Part shown: one piece after another, positions 35,482 through 64,000 of the stretch
Layout of the letters: each line of letters begins with the position of its first letter
Numbering within the stretch: the stretch's first letter is position 1
Assembly (NCBI GenBank): GCA_003991915.1
Contig: RQTK01001120.1
Span: forward strand, 72,916 to 136,915
DNA: 64,000 bases
Direction: 5' to 3'
DNA from: Elysia chlorotica
Taxonomy: Eukaryota > Mollusca > Gastropoda > Plakobranchidae
Translations under genes and position numbers: made by a program
The notes under the pieces: model-generated
What the model was told of the DNA's origin: nothing
The model's database searches: none
What the model saw: only the letters and a program-made list of their open reading frames with translations

Positions 35482-36880
35482 GTGTAGATTGCTTAAGCTG
35501 AGCCTGGACTCTATTTGCCAACTGGTCCAGCTTCAAAGCTGCTGCTGTGTCGCCAGCCACTATCAGTCTGCCACTCATATATGCCTGGTAGGGTTTAAGT
35601 TTACCCTGCAGCATAGCTTGTAAGTCATCAAAGGTCAGAGTCAAAGTTGCTGATGGATCCCCACTAGGGTCAGGTCCCTCTTGTATGACCCCTTGACCAT
35701 TGAGAAGATCCAAGAAATAAGTTCCTGCTCCACTAATTTTTACTTCAAAGGTCTCCTGGACCTTAGATACTAACTCCTCAGATAGGGCGTCACGGATCAT
35801 GGTAACAATGTCATCTGGCCTCATCTCTCCGGGGTGGAACACAGGAGTCACAGGCTGAGGAAGGATACTATGTGATGCATCAGGAGAAGAGAATGCCATA
35901 AAATTTTCAGGTGTGAAGACATTTCCATTTACTGTCTCTGTTTGAGAGGCATCGTTGATTTGGGTCTCTGAGAGATGTCCCACCATTGCTTGGAGAGCTT
36001 GGGTGATGGCCTCAGTCTGTCCATCAACTTGCTGACTTGTCAGGGAGGAAGCCAGCTGGGCAAAAGCAGTGGGTAGTGTGGAAAGAGAGCTTGATTCTTT
36101 ATCACCAGAGGCTCCAAAGATGTTGAACAAACCAGGAGGCATCATCACTGAGGGGGCTGCCTTGGGCAAAGGTTTGCTGAGCACCTTTATTTGAGACAGC
36201 TCAGCTCTTGTAATTTGTACACCCCATGATGAGGAAGTGGAATTACTCTTTTCCATTATGTTGTCTGCTGTAATTCTTCTTTCAGATTCAATATCTGCTA
36301 AGTTCATCTGAGCTAGGTGATTACATAGTGTGGTCTGGACAAGTACACGCGTGGAACGATCAAGATCCTGCACATTGGTCACAGATTTCTCGACATCAAC
36401 TATCTGAAAGTATATTTCTGCTCCAACTTCAATGATTGCCTTGTCACATGTAATCACCTGTTTCGGGGGAACACTGAATGCTCTGAGGCTGACATCTTTC
36501 TTGAAATAACGATCTATAAAAGGGAACACCAAGGCCAGACCAGGACCTTTAGCTCGCTGCATGTGACCTAAACGGAAGACAATCATTCTTTCACCTTTTT
36601 TTATTCTTTTGATGCTGAACCAAATCATAATTGGAAATGCCATGACATATATCAACATGTACCCAAGATATACAAGGATCCATGTAAACCTGTCAGAAGA
36701 TACCTGTTTCACTTCTTTTGTATCTGAAAGACGCATGTCATTTCCATAAGTGAATATGGATCTGTATTTTGTATTTTGTTTATCCTTGTCACGCTCTTCA
36801 AATGTGAAAGCTGAAGAGAAGTCTAATGTCATTGTGTCTTTACTATCTTCTGTGGAGAGACGACTGTATTTGGCCGCCAT
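35477..36880 (-). CDS. STOML1: Stomatin-like protein 1 (SPFH plus SCP2 domains)
   Basis: A single uninterrupted frame encodes 467 residues; human STOML1 has about 398. Residues 1-64 are polar. Residues 67-90 form the membrane hairpin (WILVYLGYMLIYVMAFPIMI), followed by KRIKKGERMIVFRLG. The SPFH/band-7 domain covers roughly 90-240 (GPGLALVFPFIDRYFKKDVS, DRSTRVLVQTTL, NHLAQMNLADI). Residues 350-460 form an SCP2-like sterol-carrier domain (SGAGTYFLDLLNGQG, LTLTFDDLQAMLQGKLKPYQ, AYMSGRLIVAGD). Stomatin plus SCP2 is diagnostic for STOML1/UNC-24. From family knowledge it sits at late endosome and plasma membranes, moves cholesterol and modulates acid-sensing channels. The start ACAATGG is a good context and an in-frame TAA lies 24 bases upstream. 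The variable linker at about 245-345 is Ser/Gln-rich. No intron interrupts the coding part, unlike its neighbours. Confidence 0.92.
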   Translation of the reverse strand: MAAKYSRLSTEDSKDTMTLDFSSAFTFEERDKDKQNTKYRSIFTYGNDMRLSDTKEVKQVSSDRFTWILVYLGYMLIYVMAFPIMIWFSIKRIKKGERMIVFRLGHMQRAKGPGLALVFPFIDRYFKKDVSLRAFSVPPKQVITCDKAIIEVGAEIYFQIVDVEKSVTNVQDLDRSTRVLVQTTLCNHLAQMNLADIESERRITADNIMEKSNSTSSSWGVQITRAELSQIKVLSKPLPKAAPSVMMPPGLFNIFGASGDKESSSLSTLPTAFAQLASSLTSQQVDGQTEAITQALQAMVGHLSETQINDASQTETVNGNVFTPENFMAFSSPDASHSILPQPVTPVFHPGEMRPDDIVTMIRDALSEELVSKVQETFEVKISGAGTYFLDLLNGQGVIQEGPDPSGDPSATLTLTFDDLQAMLQGKLKPYQAYMSGRLIVAGDTAAALKLDQLANRVQAQLKQSTQ

Positions 36881-37930
36881 TGTTTCCTTCTTGTTTTTAC
36901 CTTAGATGGAAGAAGGCATTGAATGAACACAAATTAGCACTGCTTCAAGCTCCATAACAAAACCAAAAGAAAATAGAATGCTGATCTTTAAATTTAGATT
37001 TAGATAAAGAATCCAGATCTATATCTAAATCTAATCGCGACGAGGCCAGCTCGTCAGAAAATTAAAAAAAAACAACACAAAAAAAAGCTTATAATAGTTA
37101 TACTCAAAATGGTCCAATATCTATCGAGACGAGATCTATAGATTTAACTAAAATCTAGACAAACTTTAAGGGGGGAAAAGCTGCTCTCTTTGCCCTATAG
37201 AATTGAAGTAATATAATTATCTAGTATTACTGGTCTTTCGGTTAGGCTAAGAGTCAAATCATCAATCTGGATATTATAATAATCGATGTGTGTCGTCAAT
37301 GAAGTGTTTTGTCGTCACACATACAGTAGCTCACAGTCACACGACAAAATCTTTACCTTGACCTCTATTGTTTACAAGCTTTTGACCTTTCACCCTTATG
37401 CAGATTTTTTTTTTTTTTTTGGAAATGTGTAACTTTGAAGAATGTCTTTTTAGATTATGTTTTGTTTTCTGCCCCGACATTGGTTTCATCTTACTCTCAG
37501 GCCTATTAATTTATTTTTAGCAAAATCTAACTTTATTTTTCCATTAAATCATTATTACGCAATTCCAGGATTATGTATGCGAAGAAGGATTCAGAATTGA
37601 ATTGCAGTGTTTGCGTTGAACAAAATATCCAATCAACATTATTGTGTTTGAAAGTCCCAGATTTAAAAAAAAAAAAGAAAAGAAAAAGAAAACAAAACAA
37701 AATGAAACAACAAATAGAAGGAGAAAGAAAATCATTACAGTAACTGTTCAATGTTCTGTGTCCTAAAGATAATACTAAAATAATTTAATAATACGCTTAG
37801 TTTAATCCATAGGCTTTTTTGTGTGGTAACAGGGAGCTGCTGTGTGCGGCCGATTGGGTGCGTAGATCTATAATCTATGTTATTTGACAATGCAGAAATT
37901 GTCCACTTACCCAAATCCCTATTTGGAGGG
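36881..37930. other. 5' flank of STOML1, no other gene
   Basis: TCTAGATC-type words are frequent at 37005-37160. Short frames show no motif. The STOML1 promoter should lie here, but no clear TATA or CpG-rich core is seen. Confidence 0.4.
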
Positions 37931-38062
37931 AAGAGAGAGAGAGAGAGAGAGAGAGACCCACTCCCTCTACCTAACTAAAAGTCATTTCTGCTTGTCTTTG
38001 ATCCTCTCTCTCTCTTTGCTCCCTCTATCTATCTATCCCCCCCCCCTTCTCCCCCCCCCTTC

Positions 38063-38093
<31 letters not shown>

Positions 38094-38121
38094 TCTCTCT
38101 CCTCTCTCTCTCTCTCTCTCC

Positions 38122-38187
<66 letters not shown>
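37931..38187 (+). repeat. (GA)n then (CT)n with poly-C runs
   Basis: GA repeats at 37931-37956, then a CT-rich tract with several poly-C interruptions at about 38005-38187. Low complexity; no coding value. Confidence 0.9.
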
Positions 38188-38189
<2 letters not shown>

Positions 38190-38354
38190 GAAGTGATGCT
38201 ATGAGCTGATGGAGGTGCATCCCTTGAATACCATGCACAGTCCGTGTCTGATGACTGTCCTGAATGCCTTTGAAAGGCCTACAAAATAAACGTAAAGATA
38301 AAAGTGTTGCTCACGACACTTTTCTTATATAATCATATCTACACCATATGAATG

Positions 38355-38356
38355 TG

Positions 38357-38390
<34 letters not shown>

Positions 38391-38530
38391 TGTATGTATG
38401 TATGTATGTATGTATGTATGTATGTATGTATGTATGTATGTATGTATGTATATGTAAATGTGTATACATAGCCTATATATGTATGTATATGTATGTGTGT
38501 ATATGTATGTATGTATGTATGTATATATAA
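38355..38530 (+). repeat. (GTAT)n microsatellite
   Basis: About 24 near-perfect TATG units from 38359 to 38452, then a degenerate TATG/TGTA tract to about 38530. Confidence 0.95.
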
Positions 38531-38835
38531 TTATATATGTTTATGTATGTGTGTGTAGATATACATGGATACTGTAAATACAATGATTGTTTATGATTGT
38601 TTAAACAAATTCTTAATATTAACTTTTAGGTAATATGTCTTGTACCTTTCTAAATGTATTATTTTTTATTTGATTTTTTACTGTTCTGAATGTCATATAT
38701 TTCATACTTATACATTTTTTAGTCCACCACTAAGGTTTTTATTTCCATGTTTTAATAATGTTACACGCATAGAGCACCACCTTTGTATAGTGGCTATGCG
38801 TGATATAAAAACTATGTATTATTATTATTACTACT

Positions 38836-39000
38836 GCATAGAGCTTTGATCGAAAACCGAACTGACTCTTTGGTAGTACACGATCCTCCAATATCTGTAG
38901 ACGCCTCAGGATGATTTGGTCAAACGCTTTCCCAGTAGGTCTAATACTCATGAGAGATATACCTCGATAGTAAGTTGTTACATTGTCCCTTACCCCCTCT
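38836..39000 (-). mobile_element. Non-LTR reverse transcriptase fragment
   Basis: The minus strand reads TTYYRGISLMSI, then a short insertion, TGKAFDQIILRRLQ, and ILEDRVLPKSQFGFR. These are the YRGISL and SQ-GFR blocks of LINE reverse transcriptases. Only about 50 residues remain. Just to its left, a plus-strand repeat tail ends at (ATT)n near 38818-38830. Confidence 0.7.
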
Positions 39001-39344
39001 GTTCTTGTCCAACGTGATATTTTGGCATTTCTCGTGTCACGTGGTATTTTGCATTTATAAAAACAAAACGCTACCCCTCATTTAATCTCCATTGCTCTAC
39101 GTGTACTTACATACAATCACATTTCATCTAATTCCTACCCATTCCCCTCTAATCTTATATGCCTGGATTCCTAAAATACGACTAAGCATAATTATACTTT
39201 TGTTATCTATGCCAAGTCTTGCGTGCAGCGCTCTAAGAGCACGGACAAAAGCTCGAGGATTCCTGTAAACCCAACTAGTGTTGGGAGAAAGCACCGTATT
39301 AATATAAATTCCAAAGATACCACATTCCGTGAAAAAAAAGGCGT

Positions 39345-39440
39345 GACATGTAGCTCGGTTGGTAAGGCTATTGAATAACAGCTATGAGATCATGGTTCAC
39401 ATCTCAGCTGGTGCCCTTGTACCTTTATAGGAATCATCGG
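39345..39440 (+). mobile_element. tRNA-derived SINE head
   Basis: GTGACATGTAGCTCGGTTGG followed by TAAGGC is a good pol III A box in a tRNA-like head, and ATGGTTCACATCTC is a degraded B box 40 bases on. It differs from the other SINE family in this window. Not a tRNA gene: the stems do not pair. Confidence 0.55.
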
Positions 39441-39548
39441 AAAGTAAATGGACGTAAGATAACTGTTGCGAAAAACCTGGACAAGTTTGCATTACTCAGT
39501 TTATGATCCAACGACGTATCTCAGATTATGTAGGCTGACAACCCTTTT

Positions 39549-40073
39549 GTGTGTGAGAAAGGGAAACACCGGGCACAGCGTTAAAAGTTTCAAACTTTTA
39601 TTAATTTACACCATGATAAAAAAAAACAACAACAAAAACCTAGCCAGCATAACAAGTCCGACTCAGGGCGAGCTCAGCACAGCGGACATAAAGTTAGATA
39701 AAGTACACGATATAAAGAAATATGTAGGGGTTCACACCAACGACGTCCGATCACTGGTCATCTCTGATCCCAACTGACCAGTCCATGCGCTCTTGGTCAG
39801 GGGATCGAGCTTGCTCAGCGCGCCTCGCGAGCTGATTGGCCAACACGCGCCCAATCACGGCTAAGCAACATAATAAAGAGTGTGGACAGAGAAAGACCAC
39901 AGGAGGATACAAAGACAGACAGATACAGTAAAACATATAAAATATGCGGTCAGGGAAAATACTGTAAAGAAACGAGATCGGGTCAGATACAAACAAACCA
40001 ATAGCTCACATGCGATACATTGTACGTAGTGATTCGTGGTAACACATGTACATGTACAGTTCCTACGCCACAG
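39549..40073 (-). repeat. Left (3') LTR
   Basis: Copy of 40677-41238 with a deletion of about 40 bases near 39690 relative to it. Its first bases (minus strand) TGTGGCGTAGG create the stop codon of an internal reading frame that ends at 40063. Confidence 0.85.
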
Positions 40074-40235
40074 GAGGCACCACGTTGACAGTACGAACGG
40101 TCCGCTCAGGAGGCAGAACAGCAGGTCCAGGAGCAACAGGCCCGTTGGGTAGGGTGGGCGGGCGTATGGTGCTGGAGGAACTTCCTGGGTCAACGCCGAG
40201 ATCTTGCCGCACGGTGGACACCACACCCGTGTTGG

Positions 40236-40619
40236 CTAAGGCCGGGACCCCCTTCCCTCCAAGCTCCGCCCCCTCCTCATAACTCTGCCGGTCGATCCTA
40301 CCAGTGCTGGGGCTCTGCACTCCCGAGCGAAATGGCCCGGTTGCTGGCAACGGTGGCATCGCATCTGGCTGCGTCCTGTCCGCCTTCCCCTCCTTCTCCT
40401 GCGGTCCTTCGGTCGCTCCGTCTGCTCAGGCTGCCAGCTGCCCTGCCTCTCCAGACGCTCCATCCTCTCGCTGAGGGAGCGGAGCAGCTGCAACACCAGC
40501 TGTAACTCTGCAGATGGTGCAGGGGCGGAGGGTGGTTGGACGGTTGACGAAAGCGCTGCCATGGCTATCATTGTCAGAACTGCCTCGTAGATAAATGAGA
40601 ACTGGGCTGTCTCCGCCAT
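40236..40619 (-). CDS. Gag-like protein with CCHC zinc knuckle
   Basis: From ATG at 40619 the frame gives about 127 residues: MAETAQFSFIYEAV at the start, a Pro/Ala-rich segment, a leucine-rich helix LQLVLQLLRSLSERMERLER, a basic RRRRRGRRTGR stretch, then CHRCQQPGHFAREC, a complete C-x2-C-x4-H-x4-C knuckle as in retroelement nucleocapsids. A second frame (40359-40063, 98 residues, Pro-rich) overlaps its 3' end and stops inside the LTR. The two may be one gag split by a frameshift. The frame open upstream to 40721 is LTR and leader, so I start at 40619. It probably packages or binds RNA; that is inferred from the knuckle. Confidence 0.65.
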   Translation of the reverse strand: MAETAQFSFIYEAVLTMIAMAALSSTVQPPSAPAPSAELQLVLQLLRSLSERMERLERQGSWQPEQTERPKDRRRRRGRRTGRSQMRCHRCQQPGHFARECRAPALVGSTGRVMRRGRSLEGRGSRP

Positions 40620-40676
40620 TGCCGACTGGGTTTTAAATGTATGGTGTAAGCTGTGCACCCTGCTCGCAGCGCCACG

Positions 40677-41238
40677 TGTGAGAAAGGGGGAAAACACCGA
40701 GCACAGCGTTAAAAGTTTCAAACTTTTATTAATTTACACCATGATAAAAAAAAAAAACCCAGCCGGCATAACAAGTCCGACTCAGGGCGAGATCAGCACA
40801 GCGGATTTATAACAGCAACTTTACAAATAAACTACAAGGCGTTAGATAAAGTACACGATACAAAGAAATATGCAGGGGTTCACACCAACGACGTCCGATC
40901 ACTGGCCATCTCTGATCCCAACTGACCAGTCCATGCGCTCTTGGTCAGCGGGTCGAGCTTGCTCAGCGCGCCTCGCGAGCTGATTGGCCAACACGCGCCC
41001 AATCACCGCTAAGCAACATAATAAAGAGTGTGGACAGAGAGAGACCACAGGAGGATACAAAGACACGATAAAGATGCAAAGACAGACAGATACAGTAAAG
41101 CATATTTATAATATTTGCGGTGAGGGATATTACTGTAAAAAAACGAGATCTGGTCAGATACAAACAAACCAATAGCTCACATGCGATACATTGTACGTAG
41201 TGGATCGTGGTAACACATGTACATGTACAGTTCCTACG
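40677..41238 (-). repeat. Right (5') LTR
   Basis: In minus orientation this is the upstream LTR, with TATAAAT and AATAAA motifs. The terminal TGT seen at the inner edge of the other LTR is not present at its outer edge, so the end is mutated or trimmed. Confidence 0.85.
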
Positions 41239-42960
41239 CCGAAAACTGGAACAAAGACAGACCTAAGCACATTTTATAGAGGGTGCAAGCAAAATAAACA
41301 AAATAAGTGCCGCAAGTACGATGATTTTAATTTGCACAGCCGATGGAACGCTTGCCTAAAACGGTCGAACATGCCACGCTATGCTTCTCACGCGTAGCAC
41401 ACCTGCAGTCTGTCATCCTATGGAAGATTCACGGAAAATTTAACATAAGTATTAAGTATCAAGCTGCATGTACATTTGGCTAGAAATACGAATATAAACT
41501 CAGGTTGGACAAATTAAAAACAGAAATATGATTTTCGAAAAAAAAAAAAGTTCAACGTCCGCACCAAGAAAAATCTCACAAAACATTCGTCAGGCTAAAC
41601 AGACAAAACTCGCCCAGGAACGTTCTGCTACAATCTAATCATAACAACTAGAAGAGTACTGAACTTTCTCGACGTTTTTAAGTCTTTAGCTGATGCGGTC
41701 ATGATTGTTCGTGTGAAAATGACTTGTTTTAGTACACTGTAGGCTTACCCCGACAGCACAAGTGCAACTTAAACAATTCAGATACTGTTACACAATTGTA
41801 GGAAATAATGTTTTGAATAGTTTAAGTACCCAAAGGCTCAAAGTAGGTCTTTATGTTGAAATTTCTATATTTTTTTTGCTTATTTTTTAAAATTTGTTAC
41901 TAATTTTTTAAATGTTGTTATTGTTATCGTAAAAAAAACGACCATTCAGTATAATTTAGTTGTTTCGTTCCCATAACTTTTTAATTTACATGACGTTCAA
42001 CTTCCTGCAGTCCAGTCCATATTTCCTCATGACGTCAGCTGTCATGATAAAAATGGCACGTCCGTTCGGAAAGGACTCTACAGTACTTGACATGTTGTAG
42101 ACCCTTCTCACTGATGTATTTATCTAGGTACTGTTATTTTATCAGCAATGGGTGACAATTTAATTAAAAGTGTTAGTTCTCATTTTTGGTTCTAGATCTA
42201 GATCTAGATTAGATATAGATCTAGATTAAAATAAGTTCAAGCGAACCTTTCCTCTCGTCAACTCTCTATCGAGAATAGAGATCAGATAGATCTAGATCTA
42301 GATCTAGATCTACTCTAGATCTAGATCTAGATACTAGACTCTAGTCTAGATCTAGATTCTACATTTGATATAGATCTTAATCTAGGACAAATTTTGATTC
42401 AATACATGTTTTTGTTGCTGTATAATAATTGTTTGAATTAAGGTCTCGTTGTAACAATATAAGGAAGGATTTTACACGTCGGGCCCAAAAATTTAGTAGC
42501 TAATATAAAGAAATAAAATGTTGCTAACTAGTATTCATCTACTGATTCTTTAAGATAATCTTAGGAAAGTCTACTGTTTTTTGATAAATAGGTAAACCAA
42601 AACACAAAACCTCCCCAATGTTGATTTTAAAGCATCTTTCAATATTGATTCTAGATCTAATTAATAGCCTCCATTGTGACGTTCATAACTAGAAGTAAAC
42701 AAAACATAATTTCCGGCGATCTGGGTGGGCGATCCGATTACTAAATAAATTTTGTCAACGATTCCATAGGACGAAACAAAAGCTTATAGATCTAATCTAG
42801 GCCTAGAAGCCTACGGTTCGTTTTTTTTTTTTTTTTAATAAAATGGGGAAACCCGGAAAGGCGTCTATTCAATAGAAATAATTTCTTTATATAAGTTTGC
42901 TGCACACGAACCTTTATTGTGCCTGTCCTGGATACACACGGGCGATATCCCGAAGGAAAC
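41239..42960. other. Gene-free AT-rich stretch with TCTAGATC cluster
   Basis: No exon recognised. Between 42190 and 42380 the words AGATCT and TCTAGA alternate almost without break, including a run of four AGATCT units near 42286. Poly-A and poly-T runs lie nearby. Confidence 0.6.
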
Positions 42961-43014
42961 TTCAAAAAGTTTCCTTTAGAACTATGCCCTTGGCAAAATA
43001 AATTAGCCTATCCA

Positions 43015-43560
43015 TCACCATCATATCCCCAACCCTAACCATATCCCTAACCCTATCCATCACCATATCCCTATCCCCAACCCTATCCCTAACCATATCC
43101 CGAATCCTAACGGTTACCATAGCCCTAACCCTAACCCTAAAACGTACCCTAACCCTAACCCTAACCTTAACCCTAACCCTAACCCTAACCCTAACCCTAA
43201 CCCTAACCATAGCCCTAACCCTATCCATCACCATAACCCTATCCCCAACCCTAACCCTTACCCTAACCCTAACCATAGCCCTAACCCTATCCATCACCAT
43301 ACCCCTATCCCCAACCCTATCCCTAACCTATCCCGAATCCTAACGGTATCATAGCCCTATCCCTAATCCCATCCCTATCCCCAACCCTAACCATAGCCCT
43401 AACCCTATCCATCACCATACCCCTATCCCCAACCATATCCATAACCCTATCCCGAACCCTATCCCTATTCCTAAATCTATCCCGAACCATATACCTAACC
43501 CTAATCATAGACCTATTCCTAACCCTATCCCTAACCCTAACCCACACATAAACCATAGTC
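43015..43560 (+). repeat. Interstitial telomeric repeat block (CCCTAA)n
   Basis: Long stretches of CCCTAA hexamers in the C-rich orientation, best at 43119-43210, mixed with variants such as CCATAG, CCCTAT and CCCCAA. A higher-order unit, ACCATAGCCCTAACCCTATC then CATCACCATA, recurs near 43038, 43206, 43272 and 43390. TTAGGG is the usual metazoan telomere repeat, so this is an interstitial or captured telomeric array about 660 bases upstream of the UPF1 start codon. The minus-strand frames rich in Val and Arg across it are products of the repeat. Confidence 0.95.
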
Positions 43561-43794
43561 TTATCTAGTAGTCGCACCATACCCTAGAACCCTAAAGATA
43601 GCCACAGGTATAGATGCAGCACTAAGAGACCTAGTTCTAAAACTAGCCTATTTATTTGGCACTCCAATGTCACAATTCCAGTAAAAACACGCAAAACTGT
43701 TAATAAGCATTTTTTTTATTTCAACCATAATTCAAACAATTATTATACAGCAACAAAAACGTGTATTTAGGTATATTCTTTTTTTATTATTTTG

Positions 43795-43900
43795 AAACAC
43801 TTAAAATGTTGTAAAGCCCTTTGAGTTTTGCAAAAGGAAAGCGCTCAAGAAATAAAGATGATTGTTTTTATTAAATATTAGTATTATTATTATCAAATGT
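43795..43900 (+). mobile_element. Retroelement 3' tail
   Basis: GTTGTAAAGCCCTTTGAG and GGAAAGCGCTCAAGAAATAAA, followed by a short (ATT)n run, look like the 3' tail common to LINEs and their SINEs. No coding part remains. A poly-C run follows at about 43904-43918. Confidence 0.5.
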
Positions 43901-44219
43901 GATCCCCCCCCCCCCCCCTAAAAAAAATGTCATGTACCAAAAGTGGAACATCACATACAAGAGAGCTGGCTATAATCTCCCTTCTATTTCTCAAATATAT
44001 CAATATAGGCTTTATGGCCTGAAAAAGATTTGGTGCTAAATTTATACTGTTTTTTTTCGCACTAATATTTTAATAAACCCAATCTTTGAGAGTTTTCTGA
44101 ATGTTTTGAAAAGTCCATTGATTGATTGTTCTTAATTCCTGTACTACATGTACTGTTTATGTTCTTTTGCTTCACAGAAATTGAACAAAAAATCTTGAAC
44201 TTTGAAACAATCTTAAAAA

Positions 44220-64000
<19,781 letters not shown>

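Larger units (their letters stand above)
39549..41238 (-). mobile_element. Non-autonomous LTR retrotransposon carrying only a gag-like frame
   Basis: Two direct LTRs (39549-40073 and 40677-41238) flank about 600 bp. In minus orientation each LTR runs from GGCGTAGGAACTG to CTTTCTCACA and holds an AATAAA before its 3' end. The right-hand (5') LTR also has a TATAAAT motif that lies in a roughly 40-base stretch missing from the left one. A PBS-like TGGCGCTGCGAGCAGG follows the 5' LTR. There is no protease, reverse transcriptase or integrase, so mobility would depend on another element. The LTRs differ at several sites, so the insertion is not very recent. No target-site duplication was recognised. 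Confidence 0.85.

Noticed and set aside
40620..40721. N-terminal extension of the gag-like frame
   Set aside because: These codons lie in the LTR end and leader. The ATG at 40619 is the first one inside the internal region with protein-like sequence after it.
43015..43560. CRISPR-like array of short repeats
   Set aside because: Units are telomeric hexamers and variants without unique spacers, in a eukaryotic genome.
42962..43580. Minus-strand Val/Arg-rich frames of 112 and 85 residues
   Set aside because: Translation of degenerate CCCTAA repeats.

Overview
The window is eukaryotic: about 64 kb of intron-rich, AT-rich, repeat-laden nuclear DNA with GT-AG introns of a few hundred bases to several kb. 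The four recognisable genes are conserved animal genes. Several features point to a gastropod mollusc: non-LTR elements with an RNase H domain, tRNA-headed SINEs, vertebrate-type CCCTAA telomeric repeats, and many clusters of the palindromic motif TCTAGATC. That placement is an inference, because no species marker was identified.

Layout. (1) 1-1035: broken LINE remnants. (2) 1267-10546, plus strand: the last 11 coding exons of an ARMH3 (C10orf76) homologue, with an antisense RNase H-type LINE in its penultimate intron. A TTAA-bounded MITE and a perfect 321-bp inverted repeat lie downstream. (3) 14.2-17.6 kb: gene-free, with SINE and TCTAGATC-rich DNA. (4) 17618-27943, plus strand: a complete 7-exon short-chain dehydrogenase like 15-hydroxyprostaglandin dehydrogenase (HPGD), 258 aa. 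Its introns hold a dead Ty3/gypsy fragment and a 1.4-kb pyrimidine-rich minisatellite. (5) 28-35.4 kb: repeats, including an approximately 0.8-kb segment present twice. (6) 35477-36880, minus strand: an intronless 467-aa stomatin-like protein 1 (STOML1, SPFH plus SCP2). (7) 37-44 kb: gene-free and repeat-dense, with a gag-only LTR element and an interstitial telomeric block. (8) 44220-64000, plus strand, running off the window: UPF1/RENT1, the nonsense-mediated decay helicase, with 21 coding exons recognised.

The genes look like independent housekeeping and metabolic loci. I see no operon, gene cluster, CRISPR array or defence-like system. HPGD and STOML1 converge tail to tail.

The most interesting signals are in UPF1. 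A 5' part of the exon just before the Walker A exon is tandemly duplicated. The 128 coding bases are identical in the two copies while the intron parts have diverged, and a donor-like site would allow an in-frame 46-codon insertion. Further on, the exon encoding the end of the LPELNKLQQLKDE segment stops abruptly and runs into a truncated copy of a repeat found elsewhere in the same gene, so about 25 conserved residues are missing. Either could be real biology or assembly error, and both can be tested with long reads and RNA-seq.
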